Below, piece by piece: positions 1-12,462 of a stretch of DNA of 39,050 bases. The DNA comes from Apostichopus parvimensis (Eukaryota; Echinodermata; Holothuroidea; Aspidochirotida; Stichopodidae), in NCBI GenBank assembly GCA_000934455.1, contig KN884556.1, positions 10,796-49,845 on the forward strand, read 5' to 3'. Made by a program: the position numbers and the translations under genes. A model generated the notes under the pieces. That model saw only the letters and a program-made list of their open reading frames with translations, ran no database searches and was not told the DNA's origin. Each line of letters opens with the position of its first letter. Within the stretch, counting starts at the first letter, position 1.

Positions 1-1904
1 AACTCAGATGATTTTGTTTAGTATTGAAATACTTATAAGAAGGGAAGCAAATCACCGTTTGCTTAAAATTAATATAAAAGAAACTAATAGACGTAGGATA
101 CTTACCTTTCTCTTGTGATAGACATCGTATGTGTCATAGTTACCTCCTGACTACAAATATTATACGGCATATTTTTATTTCTTTTCAAAGGAAACGATCA
201 CATGGGTTTATTAAAACCGGTAAGGAAGGTCGTAATCCCACTGTGGGGACATGTCACCTATATTGAACAATGCTAATTCAGCTTGGTGACAGATTTTGCC
301 TTACTCTAGAGATTAAACATGATGCTAACCAACTTTAAATCAATTGTGATTCCCAAAGCCGGATCTCGAATGATATATTTCGAACAGACTATGTTAAATA
401 AAATAGAAATAACGACAAAGGCAAATGAATATATGTGTGTATATGTGTTTTTTTTTTTTAGAATAGAGTGCATCTAATGCATCCATTGCCTAGAATGGTG
501 ATAACAGTGTACACAAAGTACACAATACGTTGTCAGCAGCTGTTATTTGTCATCTAAAAGCCTTTGTCTTTTCGTGTGTAAACATTATGTAATGTTACTT
601 AGTCCCAAGAGATCTAAAGTAGACACAAACCAGGACCATCACGTGCGAGAGGGGGACAGACAGGGAAATGTCGTTCATAAATACACAAGACAGTAAGTTA
701 TGGGGTATTAAACATCACTACTCTCTTACCCGTCTCATATACATATGCACGGAGTGACGCTACTACGATGGTGGGAGACCCAACCGGAGGGGACATTCCC
801 CGAATGAAACTCCTATTTTCGAAGGCGACTTCACCGCACTGTACGATATTAAGGGGAGAAATATATACTTATTCCAAATTAAAAGACAACAGAAGAAGGT
901 AATGCAGGAGTAATAATACATACCGCTATTGAATAGAACATACCGAACCGTTAATCTGCTGGTAACATGGCTGTTGTGTACTGTATAAGTCTACATTTCA
1001 CATGTTACGTTTTTCAAACTTTGAGAGTAACGTTATATGAACTATGATAACAAATTCAAACGTTCTAAACAAGCTTTTATTAACATATCATGTTTAAACC
1101 GTGTAAAGGAGACAATCTTTTATTTCAAATACTTTAAACAACGCTGTCATGCTATACATGTTTGCAGCATGTTAGTTAGTCTGCAGTTCGAAAATAATTA
1201 CCCACACTTCAGTTCAGTAACATTCTTGCTAGACGGAAAACCCACTACACAATACTCTGACAAGTTTGTTCAGATCGGGGACCTTACTGTAGAATTTAAA
1301 CGATGTTTGTATTGGTTCTTAAAGAATTGTTACGTAAAATACTGCAATCTGCTGTAATGCTCGAGTATCGCTCTTTAATTTCAGCCAGCTTTCTTCAATA
1401 TACAACGATCAAAAATCAGAAAACTGTTTAGTTTACATTACCGCATGCCACCATATGCCACATCTAAGCATTTGATGGGGGAGAATCAGGTGGTCTAATA
1501 ATATATCTGCAAAGAAAAGAAAGATGTTGTGTTAATGTAGGAGATCACAGAGTGATTTCTTAAAAAAAAAATCGAAATTAGAAGGAAATGTGAAATAGTA
1601 AGTATAAATTACGGGACAAGGGTAAATATAGTCTGCAGTTTTTACCTTATGTACAAACATAAATCTAATGAAATTTCGTAGAGATGATCAAATTGTATTA
1701 TCACTAGGCAATCTACTACTGCTATAGGATTATAATGATGGACATTATTTATTTTTACACACAATTAGTTTGTACCTTTATTGGAGTGAAAAGGTAGCAT
1801 ACCGCATATTTTGGTGTATTTTAACAAAAGCAGAAAAATCTTCTATCTACGTTTGTATTATACCTATACGAGTGATAACGTATTCGCTATATCAGTTCAT
1901 AAAA
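1..1904. other. No gene recognised
   Basis: AT-rich DNA. A 106-codon plus-strand frame at 1037-1357 has no recognisable domain or splice support. Around 940-1000 a run (accgaaccgttaatctgctg then gtaacatggctg) faintly resembles the duplicated units downstream, but lacks the motif and donor spacing. Confidence 0.4.
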
Positions 1905-2112
1905 TACCTTCGAGTGAAAAGTAAACATGAACTTTGATATCTTTCATAATTTATGTAGACATTGAAATAGGCCTACTCACAGCACATCGGCGCCATTTTA
2001 TATCAATGTTGCAGACTCTTTGTCACATAAACTTGGAGTTTAATACGTTTCACAGTGTTTCTTCTACATAGGATAGTTCTGGTTAATTAGTCTTATTTCT
2101 ACGGTAAGTACG
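1905..2112 (+). promoter_or_regulatory. Promoter/first-exon-like unit, copy 1
   Basis: Contains gtaaacatgaactttgatat (1921), then CGGCGCCATTTTA (1988-2000), then donor tctacg/gtaagtacg with GT at 2104, 116 nt after the motif start. Similarity to copies 2 and 3 continues past the donor, to about 2290. The CGCCAT core recalls YY1-type initiator elements of metazoan promoters (inference). The ATGGC found after the motif in copies 2 and 3 is TTGC here, so no coding role is expected. Confidence 0.45.
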
Positions 2113-2299
2113 TTTTTTGGTGTTTACTTTTTCCCTCTAATAATTCTGCTAACTCAAATGGCAACTGTTCTAATAAAGGATTTGCAGTACGTTTTCGAAA
2201 ATGCGGAACGTGGTTAATGCTATCATTCAGTTACCGTAGTAACACTTGTATTGATTAGATATGGTTATATTCATAATTTTCACAATGGTGTCAAGAATG

Positions 2300-4490
2300 T
2301 GTCTCATGTACGATATTGAAACAGAGAAAGACTTCGGAATCATTTTAAAATTGTTTTTATTTCTTCGTTAGCGGAATTAAAGTCAGAAGGCGATCTATAA
2401 ACCTATCAGAAGAATTCGCACGACAATCATTCGTGTATGCTTTCAATACTGAAATCACTTGGCTGTATTTCACAAATTAAGTAACGTACGCACATTGATG
2501 TTTCAGTCTCTCTATGGAGCATCTCTTCTTTCCCCAAACTATAACCTTAACATATGCAAGTTTGGCATATTCCTAATTATAATATTTTATTAAGATTTTT
2601 GTAACATATTGCTTAGAAATTACTGAGACGCAGTTTTGCTTTCGATGAAAATCGTAAACGTATGCATAATTATATGTTTATTTATGTTAATTTATACTTG
2701 TGACTCAATAATGAACACGGTATGTCAAGAATGTAAACTTGGATGAATCTCTTACTCTGCTTGAGGGTTTCTAATAATGATTATTAAAGGTTTTGTTGTT
2801 TATAGTGTGGTCATTTCATGCCAATTAAACACGCAACAAAATGTGGAAAACCTAAAGTTGAACTTTCACAGTATCAGCTTTGTAAACGATAAAACTAAAC
2901 ACATCATCGAAAGATGTTTTTTTTTCATTTTTGATTTACCACTATATATACAAAGACAAAATATGAATTTAATGGCTGCTCGCTTTCACTTTACGGTTTA
3001 TTTTGACATGTTTATATGTAGGGATTACATATAAAAGTTTTGTGCGGCAAATTAATTTCCAATAGCATCCTTTTACATACAACACAATAAAACAATAAAT
3101 AAAGAGAAAAAAAAAAAGATCTAAATACAGGCAAGAATATAAAATTGGTTCATAGAATGAATAATATCTTCCGACTCTTGTGTTATCGAAAAGATGCTTT
3201 TTGACTTCCGTTTAAATGCATCAGGACTAGTAGTGCTCTGAAGCTCCTTTAGGGGAGAATTCGTTACTGGCAGTATAACGAAATTTTAATTAATGGACTA
3301 CCCATAACTAGATCTATAAAAACAAATATTTGTAATATTTGGTTGTTATTCTGTACTTTTATTTTGCATATCCTCAAATTATATTCAAAATATAGTAATT
3401 GAGGAAAATATAGAGGTTGCAGACATATTCATACAAACGCATTAAGTCATGGGACTTTCTAAGCCATGTCAATACGGGGCGTAGCTACCTTGTTGTATAA
3501 TTTACACATGTTAGCAAGACGCGAATGTATACCGCGTAGCATACATAGACATATTCATATGACACCAATTCAGCAAACGCAACGCAAACAATATGAATGA
3601 GACTTGCATGGTACTTCTATTTTCAGAATATGTTGTTATTAAACTAGTATATTTATTGATTCCATTTAAAATGACAATGGACGACAAACTCACAGTCTAA
3701 AAGTAAATGTTATTGAATACTGTTAATGGAAAGACAATAAGCAGATGTCCTTGAGAAGTTAAATTAAAATAATCAAAAACAAAATCTCCTTCTACCAGAC
3801 TCATGTTCACTTTTGTTTAATTGCTTTATGTTGCCGTTGATTATCAGCTAAGTATTAATAACTCCATAGCAAGACCCCTAAGCAACCAGCTGTGAATGCA
3901 AAACAAGAAACCAATCAAACGAAAGTGAATGCATTGTGTTGAGCTACTAGTGCACAGAACATGCGCGAACATTACACTAAGAGTGATTTTTTTTTATACT
4001 ATTTGCAATAATCGTGTTTCCTTTCCAATAGAATAAGTTCACTTGCATTGGTCTATGCTAACTTTCTCAGTTTTTTAACGTCATATAATTGTCTAATCAG
4101 CAGAATTCAGCCTAATGATGTGTTCACTGTAATGACGTCACAAAGCCGTGTACCTGATCATTTATGCAATTCAGGTATAAATAATACTTGAATCAAGTTA
4201 ATAAGAATAGGCTTCACATAAGGGGCAGTGTTTCACCCGTTTCCCTCACTTCTCCCAAAAAACATTGGAATTTGTTGTTTGTTTCAAATGACTGTAGCTA
4301 GTGCTTTCATTATAAAATCGAAAATCATTAGAAAATAACAAATAAAAATATGAGATCACCTGTGAAACATACACACAAGGATTAGTGTAAATAAATATTG
4401 ATATAAAATAATCATAAATATAATACTTAGTATTCGAAATGTGCGAGATCGCTCTTTAGACAAAATGCGGCACAAATGTGTCAATAAAAA
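2300..4490. other. Non-coding spacer with a dispersed-repeat fragment
   Basis: No supported coding sequence. About 3425-3495 holds a stretch whose reverse complement resembles 6383-6430 (shared GTAGCTACGCC and GTTTGTATGAATATG), probably fragments of one dispersed element in opposite orientation. Confidence 0.35.
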
Positions 4491-4534
4491 TTGATAATTA
4501 ACACTATCTATGTCAGTTGTACAATTCCTTTTAC

Positions 4535-4728
4535 AGTGTAACGTAAATATGACCTTTGATATCACCCAAAATGTATGAGGAAAGTGGATTACTCACAACG
4601 GAACGGCGCCAATTTAAATTAACATGGCGGAAACTTTTACAAGGGATTTTTGTAATTTTAGGTATTTGTTAAGTTTCTATATATTTATTATATTGTAGAT
4701 TGAGTAGAATTATCTTAACCGTAAGTAA
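4535..4728 (+). promoter_or_regulatory. Promoter/first-exon-like unit, copy 2
   Basis: Same order: gtaaatatgacctttgatat (4543), CGGCGCCAA (4604), AACATGGCGGAAAC, and donor gtaagt at 4721, 117 nt after the motif start. The ATG opens a frame that stops (TAG) before the donor, so the exon would be 5'UTR with a short upstream reading frame. ATGGCGG also fits a YY1-type site. Confidence 0.45.
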
Positions 4729-5461
4729 CCTGAGGTTTTTGTTACTTGAACACAGTTCCAAAGAATAATTTGCCGTACAATGCCGGACATTATTGTTATA
4801 GTTTTGATAAATTACTGCACTAACACTTGCTCCCTCATATTAGTACAGTACTTTTCTATAAATATGATTTTGGGCTAACAACAAACCTTACAGATTATTA
4901 TCTCTATAGCTGAAAAGAAATTTCTATAACACAAGTTGTGTCACAATATTGACCAATCAAATAGCCAGAATGACCCACAATCGTTCTTTATAACTATTGC
5001 ATACCGCTATTAATATTGAAACCAGTTAGAAGTAACAACATATATTTGTGGAATCCAGTAACCATTCGTAAGCAAAACGGCACAAATAAACTTCCTTAAC
5101 AATCATCGAGTTTGGACTGAGGTTCCTCTTCAACATGGTTAAGTGGTCGTTTACCCGTTTGTTAGGTTTATTTATGAATCATATATTAGTATAAACGTAT
5201 TTACGGAACGATTGTTTGGAGTAACTCATAATGTTACTAAGAGAAAAAAAAGAGCAATATGCCCACTCACGGTATAACATTATTAAAGCTTCTGAACCTG
5301 GCTAGAGAGTTGGGTGCTTTTAGAAGGGATTAAAGTGAAGCAAAGTTGATGAATTCTCATTACCATTCAAAATGTTTATGATCTCTCGCTAGAAAAAGCA
5401 GTTAAAAAAAATATCAAATACTCTCATATTGTAACATATTATCTATATCCATAAAACCTTG

Positions 5462-5649
5462 CTGCGAAAAGCAAACATGAACTATGGAACTCATCAGATA
5501 TGTTAACAATACTCAAGTGAATACGGAACGGCGCCATTCTACGTTAACATGGCAGACCTGTGCTAGACCCGTGATTATATGCTTTTATTATTGATTTCAT
5601 TTGTATATTCTTAGCGGATTAAATCTAGACTACCTTGAACGGTAAGTAC
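5462..5649 (+). promoter_or_regulatory. Promoter/first-exon-like unit, copy 3
   Basis: gcaaacatgaact (5471), CGGCGCCATT (5529), TTAACATGGCAGACC, and donor cggtaagtacg with GT at 5642, 113 nt after the motif start. The ATG frame closes after five codons. Downstream similarity to copy 1 continues to about 5810, including ttcataattttt. Confidence 0.45.
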
Positions 5650-5810
5650 GACATTTCTACAGTCTTGCTAACTTAGGATTCCTTGCAATGAAGGAATGGT
5701 TGTAAATTGTATGCATTGCGCTAGTCGGTTATTGCTTCCATTTATAAATACCGCAGTAACAGTTCATATTTTATTGCAATGCAGTATTGTTCATAATTTT
5801 TTATTATACG

Positions 5811-7734
5811 TGGATGTTTGACAACCGTGTAAGGCATAGAGGTCCTGTTTTAGTCTGTGTTAACTGGTGTATAAAATACGTGATTCATTGACCAATCAGA
5901 AAGTACAAGTAAGAAAAGCAGCCTTTGCTTATCCTTATGACATTCCGCTTACAAGTTATAATAACTTGGTCGTAGTTGTATTTCATATTGAAAGTGAAAG
6001 TAAATACACCAAAAAGTATGCCCTGTCCTTTGTTTACAGTATGTGGTCTACTTCAAACCTAAGTCTACATTACATTTCCATCAAAGTTATATCATTATGT
6101 TGTTGGAGTATCCCTCATTGTGAGGCTTTGACTGGAAAAGGGAATATTTTAATTCACATTCTGCTTATAACACACCACGTTTACAACTTTGCTTTTGACA
6201 TCTTGTGTCGATGTCTTCTCTTCGGGTTTGTGGTTTTATATATGACGTCAATGTGTAATCATTGAAATTGTAACATTGTTTTCAATCTGCTGGGATTATG
6301 GATAGTTCAGGGGACAATAACCCACACAGACGGCAATGGAGGGATATTTTTAATGTACACTGTAAAGATATGGCACGACACATTGTAGCTACGCCTCTAT
6401 CAACATGAAATGTTTGTATGAATATGACAAAAATGAATTATAACATATGCATTAAACACTTTGTATAGTGGCATTAGGTAGGACTGAAAAAGGTATGATG
6501 TTCCACATGTGAGAAAACTGCACTTCACTTGATAACACTTGGCCCAGAGACTAGTTGTTTCTTACCAAGAAGCGAAGTACTGCATGTCATTCATACTAAA
6601 AAGACAAGATACAAGGTAAAACGAAACTAAAAGACAACTGCATTCGTTTACTTTTCTTATCTGATAAGTTAATATTTAACATGAATATATAATTTCATTC
6701 ACATAAGACGAACTTTGACTTTATGGAACTTGTTATACTGACATAGTGCGTTGTATTAGTTAGAAATGACACGGAACATCATACTCAAAGGTTAAGACTA
6801 AATAGTCAATAAACAGCTTAACAAATGAAATGAAATTAAGCAGTATAATAGGGGCCTATTGAATTAGTTATTTGAAAGCAAGATGATAATATATATTCTT
6901 AGCTTCCGAGAAACAATTATGAATAACAAAGAGACAAAATGCAAGTTTACCTCCTAAATGGAAATTAAAGAAACCGAATGCAAAACTGTTAACCATTAGA
7001 ACAAAGCACTCGATGTGATGTATTGTACAAGAACCATTGCCTTATAGCAACTAAGTGTACAGTCAACTGACACATAAATTGAAAGCATTAGTTTGAAGTA
7101 ACATATCCAAACTAAGCAACAATTATACACAAGTGAATGTACTTGACATTTCTACTAATCAATACGTTATCAGTAAATTAAATCGGGAAGTTTCATTTCG
7201 AATCAGAATTGTAGGAAGACAATGCAACTGTTTGGATAAATTATCAATTATAATTGCTCTAATTAATTTGATATGGTTAGGCCTTACGATTCACTTTTTG
7301 TAAGATGACTGTATCAAGACCCAACATGATAAATGTGCATGTGAATTATACATCCGATATGGGAAGATATGAAATGAATAGTGAAGAAATAAATAAACTA
7401 GTTTTAATAAGCTTTTGAAGTGATATTTGTTCATTAAGTTAATAACGTTTGGAAAATATACCATGCAAAACCATGATAAGATAAAGACGACATTATAACA
7501 GTTGGTAACATGATTAGATACGTTGAAGAAGAAAACAGTATAACATACAAGAAATTATATTAATTCAGCCCCTTGGAGTACATATTATCATCAAACATTG
7601 AAAGACATAAGTGGAAAGTATGACAAATGCTGCATACTTATGTGAGTATAGGAAGAGTAACAGTAAGGAGGATCACTTAGTCAAGCTATGTATCATTCAA
7701 TATGTCCGTGATTTATCGATTGACGTTGTCGTAC
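5811..7734. other. Non-coding spacer between units 3 and 4
   Basis: Includes a 132-codon GTG-initiated frame (5867-6265) without recognisable features, and the plus-oriented element fragment near 6383-6430. Otherwise simple AT-rich DNA. Confidence 0.35.
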
Positions 7735-7976
7735 ACTGCTGTGCCAACAAAAGAGATAACGTACTCTTGATATCAGTTCATAAATAAAAAAGCAAACATG
7801 AACTTTGTAACTACCCATTATGTATGTAGATAGTGGATTGCTCACAACGGTACGGAGCCATTGTATGTTCATATGACTCATATCAACCATAACCAATCCT
7901 AGCTTAAACACAAACAAGAGACATACAAAAAATCGGAATATTTGGGTCTTTTTAAACTTAGTTAATCGGTAATAAA
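7735..7976 (+). promoter_or_regulatory. Promoter/first-exon-like unit, copy 4 (decayed)
   Basis: Closest to copy 1 upstream (both contain tatcagttcataaa and an aaacatgaacttt box). The motif has drifted to CGGAGCCATT (7853) and the donor to cggtaataa (GT at 7969), yet the 116-nt spacing is kept. Probably non-functional as a splice donor. Confidence 0.35.
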
Positions 7977-9695
7977 CATTCAATCCTTAATCAGCTAATA
8001 GAGGTTATAATGTAAATTCATTGATTAAACAGTTAACTTGTAATACAATGAGGTATATGTATGAATCGATTGATCACTAACCAATTATGACTTTGGGATT
8101 TTTTTAAGAAGGTACGGTACAAGTTTTTGTTTCTCGTTCACTATCTTTCCGTGGGTGCAACTAAAACTACGATATTTATATATTGATGGCGAGAAACTAT
8201 GAGCTGCATGGCTCTGTTGTTACAGTACAGAAATTGTAATAGCTTTGGACTTTGGCTCGAATTAGAATCAGCGAATAAATATTACGTTCTTATCAAATTA
8301 GCTACTTTACTTTATGTAAGCTTTGTGAGAGTTTCACTGAAATAACAATGTTACAATTATATTTAGCTTGCGGTCTAGACACGAAGAAGTACTTTAATAA
8401 TGGCGACTAGTGACGCGCACGAATGGTTTACTGTTTACATATAGTGATCGTGTGACACTGCACATTACTTGTAGATCCAATCATTTATTTTTATGATAAA
8501 AATCAAATTAGTGTGAAAAGGGATGCTTTTAAATGGTCAGGCGGTGATATTAATCTCAACTTGTTATGTAAAGTTATAAGTTAAGCCCAATCTTACTTTG
8601 CCAAAGCAAACTTAAATGGTCGAAGATATTTTTAAGCCGTTCCAAGACTACCAATTAAAGAAAACACTGTTATATATGACATTTCATCCCTCTCCTCGGA
8701 TATATTGAATCTATATTGAATCTATGTTTAGACTAGTTAAACTTGAGCAGGTTTATATTGTGTCACGTAGCGAATCCCATAACTTAATTGTACAAGACCG
8801 AAACTTAATACTGAGGATGAAAGACGATAATGACTTTTAGGTGGTTTACTGAGTGAGGTGATGATGTGTTGCGTGCTTTTTCTTGAATAAATCATTGAAG
8901 GTATCAAGTAACGTTTTTGATAGATATGTGAAAGCAGCACCGCCAGTATTGATGTCAATAATACTTTAGCATGTTTAGTTATTTTAACGATTAATAGTGT
9001 GTTTACGAGCACCTGAGTAAGCATTACTTATAATCCTCATATTTGTACAAAACTGTTACTGAGTGTTAATTCCTTTCTAGTACCGAACTAGGTTTGAATG
9101 CAATATGTAAGCTTATATGAACTGAAGCATGACATATACGGTACGTAAACACTTCTTTTCAAGGGTAGTTAGGTCGTACGGTCTCTTTAGAAGTGTCATA
9201 AATACAACTTTGCCTATTGAGATGTCATACCAAAAGGACTAAAAAATTAACAGAGTTCACCCTTATGACAGCCTGTAAGTTTATGTAGATATTAAAATTA
9301 TCCACTCCTATGAATTTTTAACGAGAATGCGATGTTAATCAAGGGTTCCAGAATACACATTGCAGAACTGTTCATGTTATTTTCTGTAGTTTGGAGTTTA
9401 CTCCCTTTTTGTGTTATGTTCTTGGTTGGAGGTAACATGTAAGATTCAGTGCAATAACTTAAACATTATAAGCGGAAACTTATTGTGTGTTTTGAAAGGT
9501 CTAGAACGATGAGCAACACGTAATATTATTGACTCAAATTTAACACCATTTGATGATAAAGACAAAGAAAAAATATATGTATCATTAAATAACTTCCTGG
9601 TGATCATACGTTAGAGTACAGTCACGTGCAAATGCTTACAAATGTTGGGCAAAATGCTACGTATCTGCTGATAGGCATTGGTAAGGCGTCAAAGA
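7977..9695. other. No gene recognised
   Basis: Short hydrophobic frames only (such as minus 8737-9024), as expected by chance in AT-rich sequence. No splice-framed domain was found. Confidence 0.35.
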
Positions 9696-9701
9696 TTTAT
9701 T
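9696..9701 (-). terminator. Possible poly(A) signal AATAAA for the short Ig gene
   Basis: Plus-strand tttatt, i.e. AATAAA on the minus strand, about 140 nt past the proposed stop. Such hexamers are common in AT-rich DNA. Confidence 0.25.
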
Positions 9702-9841
9702 AATGAAACGATGCGGTATTCAGCGTTTTGATCAATTGCTACGACTTTATACCAATCCGTTGAAACATAAGGTCACCTACCGTGTCTTGATGTGACATTC
9801 TTTATATATATACTCAATGTATGTATTGTATATACTGCAGT

Positions 9842-9921
9842 TCACCACATTCCACCAAACAGTACCGTCGCCCAAGCCAGCATAACCATAAAGACATTTA
9901 TTTTTCGTAGAATATTGCTTT
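9842..9921 (-). CDS. Short Ig gene exon 3: probable TM and stop
   Basis: Minus-strand acceptor ...CTTGTAAACAAG precedes a phase-1 entry reading ESNILRKINVF and then about 16 more hydrophobic residues ending GGMW and TGA. It shares SNIL with the start of the receptor's TM exon. AT-rich DNA often gives hydrophobic frames by chance, so this is moderate to low. Confidence 0.4.
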
Positions 9922-12057
9922 CTTGTTTACAAGAGATGAAAACATATGATAGATAACCTTGAAAGCAATTCTGACACATATTAAAGTATTTCAATTCACG
10001 TGATCTTGGATAGACACTGCTACATATCAATTAACTGTGGATGGCGATCTGTCACGTGATTTCGTATTAAAGAAAAACAGTCGGGAGGGGGATGGGGAAG
10101 GGTATTACCGTAGTAGTGGTCAAATTCCTCCAAGATTGAATACAAGAAATCTTCGATTGAACGTTTCCCACGACTAATGATAGTATGTGCCTCGTCTCAA
10201 ACCCAACCCTCCCCACTCCCCCCCCCCCCCTACACACACATCCTGTTGTGCAAGCCACGACTACGGTAATGTACCTGGCATAACATTTATTATTAAAAGG
10301 ATGTATTACAATTGCTTGGTGGAATACATTATTTATTGAAATCAAGGTTTGTCAAATTCCAAAGCAAGCACGTATGCAATGTACTTATAACCAATATGAG
10401 AAAAATGAAGTACTCAAATCTTGCATTAATGACAGTAGGTGACTAAAATGTAAACACTTTGAATTTATATAAAACATGGGCTTAAACTTCTTTGAAGTAT
10501 GTAAGTGACATTATAATCGTTGTTGTAGCATTTTTCATTCTCAAAATTGTAATTTTTGATGTTAAAGCACGTTACAAATGCAATTTATTCAACAAACATT
10601 TGTCAGTTATAAAGTGAAAAATTCGGCTCGTTCGTAGAGCGATGTTCATGCCATCAACTAAATGAATTAACGTCTTTCTTCGATACAACTAGGGATATGC
10701 ATATAAATTTATATATATATATATATACCTTTTTCAGATATGAACTGAGTAATTTGATCAGTGCAGGGCAATGTAGTTAACGTTGGAACATTGTGTTACA
10801 TTCTGTAAGTGATACCTAAATGTTTATCAACTAACGTGCCATTTACAGACAACTTCGACTATCTAGCTATTTTCTGTAATATTGCGCCTAAGTTTTGCAT
10901 TTTGTGGATTAGAAAAATACCCGCAAGCACTCTTCCAGCGGTACCGTTTTGTCAGTAAAGTACTTAGAAGAGTTCAATTACTGATACTTACTTGGTTAGA
11001 CCTACTATAAACACTTACCATATGTAAAGTACTTGACACTTAGTCTTCTTTCAGAAAAGTAAGTTAGAGGACTACTTTGACACGAAAGATTTCCACTTTC
11101 CTTGGTTGTATGAAGTATAATCTTTGTTTTTGTGTCAGAGGTTATTCCGTCCGCACCTACATCGGTTGCAGTGTAGCTACCTGTTCTCGATACTTCATCA
11201 TTGTCTATCGTAAAAGATAAGTTAACTGCGGGTCTGCTACCAATGGCGTTACACGACACAGTTACGGACTTATTGAAAGGGAGATTAATCTCATCGTCTT
11301 TGTTATAATAAGAAGTATTATTGACCCAGATAGATATCTTTGGTGGAGCTTGGAAAAGAAAAATACAAGAAAGAGAGTGAGACATTTATTTACTTTATTT
11401 GTTTTGTATATTTGTATTTGTTTTATTTTAACAGATTTTTGCAAATCGGCATCTTTAATTACAAGTGACTACTATTGGAATATTCCAAATCTACCCAACG
11501 TGATTAATCTTTCTAGTTACTTTTATACAACAAAGTTTCATTACACAAGAGTAATAAAGTAAGCTCCTTGCCAATCACTTCGAACTATAAATATCCTGAA
11601 GACGGTTTTGTGGCGCTTGTAAATCTTTAATTGAGAACGGTAAACTGGTGAAAATCTATAATATGTTCTAATAAGATCAAACATCTGGGATTTAAAAGTC
11701 TAAAATATAAGAATGCAGAAGCAGTTACAAACCTTCTACGTCTATGACAAACGTTGACATCGTTTCTTTGTTTTTGAAACATTCATACTTTCCAATATGC
11801 AGTAACGTTATCGGGTAGATGTATAGTGAGTTATTTTGTAGTAAAAACAGACTTTTTGAGAAATCGTCTCGCAACAAAAATCCCCCAATAAATAACAAAT
11901 TTTCTTGAAATTTCCATTGGATTTTCTTCTGCTCTTTGCTGCATTGCAGGAAAATAGATTCATTTACTGATGTTGAGTATCTGTATACATTATGAGCACA
12001 TGAACTATTTACACAAAATGCTAATAGAACGAAAGCTGTAAAATTTGCTGCTGTCAT
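9842..12057 (-). CDS. Short two-Ig membrane protein, divergent from the NACHT receptor
   Basis: Three minus-strand exons: 12057-11733 (signal peptide and V-like Ig), 11348-11019 (C2-like Ig), 9921-9842 (probable TM and stop). Junctions are phase 1. The first donor is weak (GTTTGT), the second good (GTAAGT). The signal peptide is MTAANFTAFVLLAFCVNSSC. Ig1 has FLQCSKEQKKIQWKF and IGKYECF; Ig2 has VTVSCNAIGSRPAVNLSF and GNLSCQSS. N-glycosylation sites are frequent. The last exon, least certain, gives ESNILRK, a hydrophobic run (INVFMVMLAWATVLFGGMW) and TGA, so the protein, about 245 aa, would have no cytoplasmic tail. A minus-strand AATAAA follows about 140 nt after the stop. ATG 12057 lies 405 nt from the start codon of the plus-strand receptor. 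Confidence 0.65.
10190..10250. repeat. C-homopolymer and CA-rich low-complexity tract
   Basis: A run of at least ten C (about 10219-10230) followed by tacacacacac. It creates the Gly-rich minus-strand frame here, which is not a gene. A similar C run lies at about 21413-21426. Confidence 0.7.
11019..11348 (-). CDS. Short Ig gene exon 2: C2-like Ig
   Basis: Acceptor CTTTTCCAAG and donor GTAAGT (minus strand), phase 1/1, 330 nt. The CNAIGSRPAVNLSF block is close to the CSVLGIRPEVTLEW and CSTKESRPAIYLSW blocks of the plus-strand receptor, showing common descent of these domains. An NNTS glycosylation site lies near the start. Confidence 0.8.
11733..12057 (-). CDS. Short Ig gene exon 1: signal peptide and V-like Ig
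   Basis: It opens with ATG and a clean signal peptide ending near SSCA. The Ig has canonical B-strand Cys, core Trp (IQWKF) and F-strand GKYECF, so unlike Ig1 of the neighbouring receptor it can make the disulfide. The exon ends GAAG before GTTTGT, phase 1; read-through stops after two codons. Confidence 0.75.
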
Positions 12058-12462
12058 TTTCCAAAACAGAAACTCCGGAAATTCTTGACCAACAGAACTG
12101 TCCGAAAATAGTCGATAAAGTAAGTTTAGATTAACTATGACATATTGACATGTACAATTGTTTACATATATGAAAGCACTTTATGCAAACTGGAAAACTG
12201 AAACTACGGATGCTTTGTGAAGTTCACATTAATTTACAATAGCAAAACGAAGGAATGTACGATGGGTTGGAGTGAGTTCGGCTGATAAACTGAGTCAAAG
12301 TTTGTCATCAAGGTAAACATGAACCATACATTACAATACCAAATGGAAATGAAACGGATCTGTACTATGTCCTGAGTTTTTTGATACTTCAATCAACAAG
12401 CTGTAATTCTTCTATTTATCACGCACAACAAGTTACACAATTTTGATTTTCTTTACAGTTGA
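12058..12462. promoter_or_regulatory. Spacer between the two divergent Ig genes
   Basis: 405 nt separate the minus-strand ATG (12057) from the plus-strand ATG (12463). It holds a plus-strand donor-like gtaagt at 12120, a ggtaaacatgaac stretch near 12313 resembling the conserved box of the duplicated units, and the 3' splice site ending 12458. It may contain a promoter for the minus gene and possibly a bidirectional one. No TATA box or strong core element is seen. Confidence 0.4.

Noticed and set aside
1037-1357. 106-codon plus-strand frame
   Set aside because: No recognisable motif, signal peptide or splice framing; lies in simple AT-rich DNA.
5867-6265. 132-codon plus-strand frame
   Set aside because: GTG start, no domain pattern, Ser/Tyr/Cys-rich chance composition, no splice or homology cue.
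10067-10345. Minus-strand frame with a Gly-rich stretch
   Set aside because: The Gly run comes from a poly(C) tract and the rest has no domain character.
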